Positions 33,823 to 38,249 of a stretch of DNA of 38,249 bases are shown in pieces; the first letter of the stretch is position 1; every line of letters begins with the position of its first letter. The notes under the pieces are model-generated. The model worked only from the letters and a program-made list of their open reading frames with translations, was not told the DNA's origin and did no database searches. The translations under genes were made by a program, and so were the position numbers. Where the stretch lies: positions 1 through 38,249 of the forward strand of contig JASHUM010000044.1 in NCBI GenBank assembly GCA_030040015.1. Direction: 5' to 3'. Source of the stretch: Acidimicrobiales bacterium (GTDB lineage: Bacteria > Actinomycetota > Acidimicrobiia > Acidimicrobiales > UBA8190).

Positions 33823-35224
33823 CGAGCACGGCCACCTGGGGCTCGCCCGGCTCCTCGCCGGCGGGCGGCCCGCCGTCGGGGTTGATCAGGCAGCGCACCG
33901 ACACCCCGGCGCGGTTCGCCTCGGCCTCGCCGTCGGCGCCGAGAACCTCGACCGGCAGCGTGGCGAATCCCTCGGCGGCTGCCTCCACGGCGTCCGCCAC
34001 CGACGTGCAGGCCGTCGTCCGGCTCGTTCGGAAGTCCGTGGCCTCGAGGAGCAGCTCAGCCTGGTCGTCCTCCAGGGCGGCGCGCACCGCGCCGGCGACC
34101 TCGCGCAAGCGCACCGTTCGTTTCTCCCCCCGCAGTCGCCGCACCACCACGGCGGTCCCTTCGGCCAGGTCCCGGGGACCGAGCTCGACGCGCACCGGCA
34201 CGCCCTTGAGCTCCCAGTCGACGACGCGGCGACCGAAGGAGACGTCGACCCGGACGTCGGTCTCGACGCGCACCCCGGCACCGGCCAGCTCGTCGGCCAG
34301 CGTCAATGCCGCCTCGGCCGTGCCCTCCTCGGCGCGTACCACCAGCACCACCGTCTGGACCGGTGCCAGACGGGGAGGCAGGCGCAACCCGGCGTCGTCG
34401 CCGTGCGCCATGACCAGCGCCCCCACCAGGCGCGTGGTCGAGCCCCACGAGGTCTGCCACACGAAGGACTGGGCGCCGGTCTCGTCCAGGAACGTGATGT
34501 CGAAGGCCCGGGCGAAGTTCTGGCCCAGCTCGTGGCTGGTTCCCATCTGCAAGGCCTTGCCGTCGCCCATCATGGCCTCGCACGTCCACGTGGTCTCGGC
34601 CCCGGCGAAGCGCTCGAGCGCCGTCTTGCGGCCGGTGAGCACGGGGATGGCCAGCACCTCGACCATGAAGTCGCGGTACACGTCGCCGAGCACCCGCAGG
34701 GCGAAGGAGCGGGCCTCTGAAGCGGTGGCGTGGGCGGTGTGGCCCTCCTGCCACAGGAACTCGGTGGTGCGGAGGAACAGCCGGGGCCGCAGCTCCCAGC
34801 GCACCACGTTGGCCCACTGGTTGAGGAGCATGGGCAGGTCTCGATGTCCCTGGATCCACTTGGCGAAGTACCAGTTGACGACGGTCTCGCTGGTGGGCCG
34901 GACCACGACCGGCTCCTCGAGCTTCTTGCCTCCGCCGTGGGTGACCACGGCGAGCTCGGGGCTGAAGCCCTCCACGTGCTCGGCCTCCTTGTGGAGGAAG
35001 CTCTCGGGGATGAAGAGCGGGAAATAGGCGTTCGACACACCGAGCGACTTGATCCGCTGGTCGATCTCGGCCTGCATGCGCTCCCAGATGGCGAAGCCGT
35101 AGGGCCGGATCACCATGGTGCCCCGCACCGGGCCGTTGTCGGCCAGCTCGGCCTTGGCGAGCACGTCCTGGTACCACCGGGGGAAGTCGTCCGCACGAGA
35201 GGTGAGCACCGAGGAGCCGGCCAT
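33809..35224 (-). CDS. proS: Prolyl-tRNA synthetase, archaeal/eukaryotic-like type
   Basis: Charges tRNA-Pro. At 471 residues and without the bacterial editing insertion, it belongs to the shorter archaeal/eukaryotic-like group (ProS type 3) found in some bacteria. Visible: RADDFPRWYQDVLAKAELADN, VRGTMVIRPYGFAIWE, VVRPTSETVVNWYFAKWI, class II motif 2 (RWELRPRLFLRTTEFLWQEGH), motif 3 region STTRLVGALVMAHGDDAGL, and the group's typical C-terminal Tyr (ARAY). ATG at 35224 is preceded 9 bases upstream by TAGCAT, a possible -10. Only one Cys (VRCL) remains of the C-terminal zinc-binding region seen in archaeal enzymes. No T-box-like structure was recognised upstream. Confidence 0.95.
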   Translation of the reverse strand: MAGSSVLTSRADDFPRWYQDVLAKAELADNGPVRGTMVIRPYGFAIWERMQAEIDQRIKSLGVSNAYFPLFIPESFLHKEAEHVEGFSPELAVVTHGGGKKLEEPVVVRPTSETVVNWYFAKWIQGHRDLPMLLNQWANVVRWELRPRLFLRTTEFLWQEGHTAHATASEARSFALRVLGDVYRDFMVEVLAIPVLTGRKTALERFAGAETTWTCEAMMGDGKALQMGTSHELGQNFARAFDITFLDETGAQSFVWQTSWGSTTRLVGALVMAHGDDAGLRLPPRLAPVQTVVLVVRAEEGTAEAALTLADELAGAGVRVETDVRVDVSFGRRVVDWELKGVPVRVELGPRDLAEGTAVVVRRLRGEKRTVRLREVAGAVRAALEDDQAELLLEATDFRTSRTTACTSVADAVEAAAEGFATLPVEVLGADGEAEANRAGVSVRCLINPDGGPPAGEEPGEPQVAVLARAY

Positions 35225-35239
35225 GCCGGCGAGATGCTA
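35225..35239 (-). promoter_or_regulatory. Candidate -10 element for proS
   Basis: On the minus strand TAGCAT (plus coordinates 35239-35234) is 9 bases before the proS ATG, giving a leader of only a few bases. No Shine-Dalgarno sequence or convincing -35 is visible. Confidence 0.4.
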
Positions 35240-35320
35240 GGCAGCTTGGCCGAGGACTGCCGGTGCCGAAAGGGGAGAAACGACCCAGCTTCGCCCCGCA
35301 GAGGAACGCGGAGGGCCCCC

Positions 35321-35329
35321 TGGTATACT
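35321..35329 (+). promoter_or_regulatory. Extended -10 promoter for rimP-nusA-ylxR-infB
   Basis: TGG followed by TATACT (hexamer 35324-35329) is an almost ideal extended -10 (TGnTATAAT), the best -10 match in the window. No good -35 lies 17 bases upstream, which is normal for extended -10 promoters. Initiation near 35336 would give a leader of about 145 bases before rimP. Confidence 0.7.
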
Positions 35330-35363
35330 CCCCGGGCCGTTCAGTGAAGTGGAGTGGTAGGAC

Positions 35364-35390
35364 GAAGCGTGGGCGGGCAGCCCACGCTTC
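35364..35390 (+). terminator. Perfect 11-bp hairpin in the rimP-nusA leader, possible attenuator
   Basis: GAAGCGTGGGC (35364-35374) pairs perfectly with GCCCACGCTTC (35380-35390) around a 5-base loop GGGCA. TGCTTT follows, a short T-rich stretch but not a long U-tract. An outer GTGGA (35349-35353) can pair with TCCAC (35396-35400), extending the structure. It lies about 30 bases after the predicted start and 90 bases before rimP, so it is inside the leader of an operon that encodes NusA. Attenuation is an inference. Confidence 0.6.
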
Positions 35391-35479
35391 TGCTTTCCAC
35401 GGACACGGTGGGTGCCCGGAGTGGGGTGGCCACCGAGGATGGTCGGACCAGACGAGCAGCTAAAGGGAGGTGCGCAGCG
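35391..35479 (+). promoter_or_regulatory. Distal rimP leader: inverted repeats and ribosome binding site
   Basis: After the hairpin the leader contains a 10-base palindrome GGTGGCCACC (35425-35434) and an 11-base inverted repeat TGGTCGGACCA (35440-35450), then AAAGGGAGG (35462-35470), a strong ribosome binding site 9 bases before the rimP GTG. The short repeats may be RNA stems or protein sites; no known motif was recognised. Confidence 0.4.
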
Positions 35480-36019
35480 GTGGGTGACGAGCTCTTCAAC
35501 CTGCTCGCCTCCACCGTGGCTCCCGTCGGGTTGGAGCTGCTCGACTTGGAGGTCCGTCCCGGGCTCGTCCGTCTCGTCGTCGACGGTCCGGGTGGCGCCC
35601 AGCTGGAGGCCATCGCCGACGCCACCCGGTCGGTGTCGCGCCTGCTCGACGAACACGACCCCCAGCCGGGACATCGCTACACGCTCGAGGTGACGAGCCC
35701 GGGCGTCGAGCGTCCCCTGCGCACGCCCGGCCACTTCGTGCGGGCGGTGGGGGAGACCATCACCGTCCGCACCGCCGCCGGCGACCCCGGGACGCGCCGG
35801 CACACCGGCCGCCTGGTCGCGGCCGACGACGAGGGGTTCGTCGTGGAATGTGCCGACGACGCCGGCGTGCATCGCTTCGGCTACGACGAGATCGAGCGGG
35901 CCCGCACCGTGTTCGAGTGGGCCACCACCGAGCGGCCCGGGCCCGGTGCCGGCGGGACGCGGGAGCGACGCGGCACCGGAGGGCGAGGGACGGACAGGAA
36001 GAAGGTCACGACGTCATGA
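35480..36019 (+). CDS. rimP: Ribosome maturation factor RimP
   Basis: Assists 30S subunit assembly. The 179 residues contain the N-terminal domain (LFNLLASTVAPVGLELLDLE, LVRLVVDGPGG), the segment YTLEVTSPGVERPLRTPGHF (about 72-91) that marks the family, and the C-terminal SH3-like domain (GRLVAADDEGFVVEC, YDEIERARTVFEW), followed by a basic Gly/Arg tail. GTG at 35480 follows AAAGGGAGG and gives the expected start; the frame is open further upstream but that part overlaps the leader hairpin. The stop overlaps the nusA ATG as ATGA. Confidence 0.95.
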   Translation: MGDELFNLLASTVAPVGLELLDLEVRPGLVRLVVDGPGGAQLEAIADATRSVSRLLDEHDPQPGHRYTLEVTSPGVERPLRTPGHFVRAVGETITVRTAAGDPGTRRHTGRLVAADDEGFVVECADDAGVHRFGYDEIERARTVFEWATTERPGPGAGGTRERRGTGGRGTDRKKVTTS

Positions 36020-37281
36020 GCAAGACGAACTTCGAGTTCCTCGACGCCCTGAGTCAGATCGCCCGTGACAAAGGCATCTCGGTCGACACCCTTCTCGACG
36101 CTCTGGCCAACGCGCTCGTCGCCGCCTACAAGCGTCGCCCCGGCGCCGCCGAGGAGGCGGTCGTCACCATCGACCCCGAGTCGGGGGAGATCCGCGTCTA
36201 TGGGCAGGAGCTCGACGAGGACGGCAACGTCATCCGGGAGTGGGACGACACCCCCGAGGACTTCGGCCGGATCGCTGCCCAGACGGCCAAGCAGGTCATC
36301 CTCCAGCGCATCCGGGAAGCGGAGCGCGACCTCAAGTACGAGGAGTACGCCGGGCGCGAGGGCGACATCGTCACCGGGATCGTCCAGCAGACCGACAACC
36401 GCTACACGCTTCTCGATCTGGGGAAGGTAGAGGCACTGCTGCCCCAGGCCGAGCAGGTGCCCTACGAGCGCTACGAGCACGGCGCCCGCCTGAAGGCGTA
36501 CATCGTGGAGGTGCGCAAGACGACCAAGGGGCCCCAGATCGTGGTCAGCCGGAGCCATCCTGGGCTGGTGAAGCGCCTGTTCGAGCTCGAGGTTCCGGAG
36601 ATCTCCTCCGGGGTCGTCGAGATCAAGGCGGCGGCGCGCGAGCCCGGGCACCGCACCAAGATCGCCGTGTGGTCCAACGACCCCAACGTCGACCCGGTGG
36701 GCGCCTGCGTCGGGGCTCGGGGGTCGAGGGTGCGCATGGTCACCAACGAGCTTCGGGGTGAGCGCATCGACGTGGTGCCTTTCTCCGACGACCCTGTGGA
36801 CTTCATCCAGGCCGCGCTGCAACCCGCCCGGGTGCGCGAGGTGCGCCTCGACGACGTCACCGGGACCGCCACCGTCGTGGTGAGCGACTACCAGCTGTCG
36901 CTGGCCATCGGGAAAGAAGGTCAGAACGCCCGTCTCGCGGCGCGCCTCACCGGGTGGCGCGTCGACATCAAGAGCGAGACGCAGCTGGCCGAGGAGGAGG
37001 CCGGGCTCGGCGAGGAGTGGGCCGAGGGCGAGTGGGTGGAGAACGAGGCCGGAGAGATGGTGTGGCAGCCGGCCGAGGGCGGTGAGGCCGTGTCGGCGGC
37101 CGAGTGGTCACGAGCCGCAGCCGGTGGTGGCACAGAGGCCGACGAGACCGCGCCGACGACGACGGCAGAGGAAGGCGCCGCCAGCGGCGACGGCAGCGCC
37201 TCCGGCGAGGCCGAGGTGTCGGACGCGCCCGAGGCCGAGGTGTCGGAAGTGGCCGAAGAAGCGCCTGGAGGGACGGGATAG
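36016..37281 (+). CDS. nusA: Transcription elongation/termination factor NusA
   Basis: Binds RNA polymerase and modulates pausing, termination and antitermination. The 421 residues comprise the polymerase-binding N-terminal domain (FLDALSQIARDKGISVDTLL), S1 domain (about 105-175: GDIVTGIVQQTDNRYTLLDL), two KH domains (VGACVGARGSRVRMVTNELR; LAIGKEGQNARLAARLTGW) and an acidic C-terminal tail (about 330-421) instead of the E. coli AR1/AR2 repeats. That layout is normal for actinobacteria. The ATG overlaps the rimP stop. The stop TAG overlaps the proposed ylxR ATA start. Confidence 0.97.
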   Translation: MSKTNFEFLDALSQIARDKGISVDTLLDALANALVAAYKRRPGAAEEAVVTIDPESGEIRVYGQELDEDGNVIREWDDTPEDFGRIAAQTAKQVILQRIREAERDLKYEEYAGREGDIVTGIVQQTDNRYTLLDLGKVEALLPQAEQVPYERYEHGARLKAYIVEVRKTTKGPQIVVSRSHPGLVKRLFELEVPEISSGVVEIKAAAREPGHRTKIAVWSNDPNVDPVGACVGARGSRVRMVTNELRGERIDVVPFSDDPVDFIQAALQPARVREVRLDDVTGTATVVVSDYQLSLAIGKEGQNARLAARLTGWRVDIKSETQLAEEEAGLGEEWAEGEWVENEAGEMVWQPAEGGEAVSAAEWSRAAAGGGTEADETAPTTTAEEGAASGDGSASGEAEVSDAPEAEVSEVAEEAPGGTG

Positions 37282-37613
37282 CGCCTCGGCGCACCTGTAT
37301 CGGCTGCCGGCGAACGGCGACGGCCGACCGGTTGGTGCGGGTGCGCATCGGCCCCGACGGCCGGCTCCAGGTGGGGTCGGGCGCCGGTCGGGGGGCGTGG
37401 CTGTGCCGGGACTCGCGCCCGTGCGTCGAGCAGGCACTGCGCAACGGAGCGTTCGGCCGAGCCTTGAGGGCGCACGTGGCCCACGAAGACGTGGCACGCC
37501 TCGCCGTCGCCCTGAACGCCGGCGAACCGAGCGGAGGGGCGGGGGCACAGGTGTGCGAGGATGGAATGTCCGGTCGCGCCGGTGTGCGGCCCCGGGCTGA
37601 GCAAGGAATCTAG
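37278..37613 (+). CDS. ylxR: YlxR (DUF448) RNA-binding protein, start codon unclear
   Basis: Small RNA-binding protein of the nusA-ylxR-infB operon; related proteins in Firmicutes have been linked to RNase P (RnpM). The 111-residue product given here has the signature APRRTCIGCR, VRVRIGPDGRL, GRGAWLCRDSRPCVEQALRNG and FGRALRAHV. The frame has no ATG, GTG or TTG between GTG at 37104, deep inside nusA, and codons beyond the signature. An ATA codon at 37278 overlaps the nusA stop as ATAG and is preceded by GGAGG (37267-37271) at 6 bases, so I place the start there. If GTG at 37104 is used instead, a 58-residue Arg-rich extension results. A sequence error is a third option. infB begins 6 bases after the stop. 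Confidence 0.8.
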   Translation: MAPRRTCIGCRRTATADRLVRVRIGPDGRLQVGSGAGRGAWLCRDSRPCVEQALRNGAFGRALRAHVAHEDVARLAVALNAGEPSGGAGAQVCEDGMSGRAGVRPRAEQGI

Positions 37614-37619
37614 GAGTCG

Positions 37620-38249
37620 GTGCCCAAGAAGATCCGCGTCTACGAGCTGGCCAGAGAGCTCGGCCTCACCAACAAGGAGGCGCTCGACCTCGCCCTGGCG
37701 CTGGGGATCGGGGTCAAGAGCCACTCCTCGTCGATCGAGGACGCCCAGGCTGACCGCGTCCGCCGCAAGGCCGACGCCGATGGGTTGCGCCGCGCCGCTC
37801 CTCCCGAGGAACCCGCGCCGGCCAAGGCGGCCAAGGCACCGGCCAAAGCGCCCGCCCGGCCCACCGCCTCGCCTACCGCTCCGGCGCCCGCCGCGGCCTC
37901 GGTGTCGACGGAAGAGCCTCAGGCTGCTCCGGCCCGCCCGGCGGCGGTGGCCGTCCCCTCTGGTGACCAGGGCGGCCCCCCGGCTCCGGCCCGGCGCAGC
38001 GGCCTCGTCACCAGCCGGCCGGCCAGCGAGGTGACCATCCCGCCCGTCACGCCTCGGGCTGTCCCGCGCCCGGCGCCTTCGGCCCCACCCCCTGCGGCTG
38101 CCCCCCATGCGCCGGCTCAGCCTCCACAGGCCCCGGCCGCGTCCGGCGCGCCTCCGGTGAACGCCCCCTCTTCCGGCCGTCCCACCGCGCCACCCCCGAG
38201 CCAGCCTCGCTCCAGCACCGGCCGTCCCATCCCGCCGCCCCCGGGCCCG
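37620..38249 (+). CDS. infB: Translation initiation factor IF-2, 3' truncated
   Basis: GTPase that brings initiator tRNA to the 30S subunit. Only the first 210 codons are in the window. The N-terminus is the IF2_N domain (PKKIRVYELARELGLTNKEA, LALALGIGVKSHSSSIED, about 1-55), then a Pro/Ala-rich linker runs to the window edge; the G domain and C-terminal domains lie beyond it. The start is GTG at 37620 with AGGAG 3 bases upstream and AAGGA 12 bases upstream, neither ideally spaced, but the N-terminus matches the family exactly. Last gene of rimP-nusA-ylxR-infB in this window. Confidence 0.96.
   Translation, partial: MPKKIRVYELARELGLTNKEALDLALALGIGVKSHSSSIEDAQADRVRRKADADGLRRAAPPEEPAPAKAAKAPAKAPARPTASPTAPAPAAASVSTEEPQAAPARPAAVAVPSGDQGGPPAPARRSGLVTSRPASEVTIPPVTPRAVPRPAPSAPPPAAAPHAPAQPPQAPAASGAPPVNAPSSGRPTAPPPSQPRSSTGRPIPPPPGP

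Noticed and set aside
35263-35463. Short plus-strand ORF in the rimP leader
   Set aside because: It spans the extended -10 promoter and hairpin, has no family similarity and no ribosome binding site.
35225-35480. tRNA (metY-like) or T-box leader between proS and rimP
   Set aside because: E. coli has metY before rimP, so it was looked for, but no cloverleaf, GTTCRANNC arm or CCA end was found; the 11-bp hairpin does not fit a tRNA arm, and no T-box motif precedes proS on its strand.

Overview
This window is a dense stretch of core chromosome from a high-GC (about 70 % by eye) actinobacterium. The best fit is class Acidimicrobiia or a close relative. The clues are an actinobacterial-type L27 N-terminus, a WhiG/FliA-family sigma gene just before rpsB, an F420-type luciferase-like oxidoreductase, a class II DAHP synthase, the MEP isoprenoid pathway, an MtrAB-like two-component pair and frequent GTG/TTG starts. 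This placement is inferred from gene content; no rRNA gene is present. No tRNA, rRNA, insertion sequence, prophage, CRISPR array or origin was found. Genes are packed with ATGA/GTGA overlaps and no gene-free stretch exceeds 300 bases; the longest (about 255 bases) lies between proS and rimP.

Region 1 (1-7.4 kb) is the cell-wall elongation cluster: mreB (5' end cut by the window edge), mreC, mreD and mrdA (PBP2). rodA, the usual partner of mrdA, does not follow. Next come the radical SAM gene (TIGR03960) and its TIGR03936/DUF2344 partner. Region 2 (7.4-13.7 kb) holds an RNase E/G family gene, rplU, rpmA, obgE, proB and proA: RNA decay, 50S subunit formation and proline synthesis. Region 3 (13.7-19.2 kb) looks like an insertion into the otherwise familiar obg-proBA-nadD-rsfS order. 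It carries a CoxD-like MoxR ATPase, a CoxE-like VWA protein, a histidine phosphatase, a convergent class II DAHP synthase and an F420-type oxidoreductase. nadD and rsfS (19.2-20.3 kb) resume the conserved order.

Region 4 (20.3-24.9 kb) has, on the minus strand, a response regulator, a histidine kinase and a short GerMN lipoprotein, in the layout of mtrA-mtrB-lpqB but with a much reduced lipoprotein. On the plus strand follow xerC and a WhiG-type sigma factor. Region 5 (25.0-33.8 kb) is rpsB-tsf-pyrH-frr-cdsA-dxr-rseP-ispG: translation factors, UMP kinase, phospholipid synthesis, site-2 protease and two MEP-pathway enzymes. proS (archaeal/eukaryotic-like type) is convergent to ispG, with a 14-bp tandem repeat across both stop codons. 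Region 6 (35.2-38.2 kb) is rimP-nusA-ylxR-infB, headed by an extended -10 promoter and a perfect 11-bp hairpin in its leader; infB is cut by the window edge.

No clearly new multi-gene system is visible. The most interesting signals are small: ylxR has no ordinary start codon in a plausible place and may begin at AUA; nadD and rsfS are joined by two tiny ORFs linked by three ATGA overlaps; the nusA operon leader looks like an attenuator; CdsA has a 325-residue disordered N-terminal extension; Obg has a changed G4 motif; and several transcription units have a TANNNT -10 motif 5-10 bases before the start codon, suggesting leaderless mRNAs.
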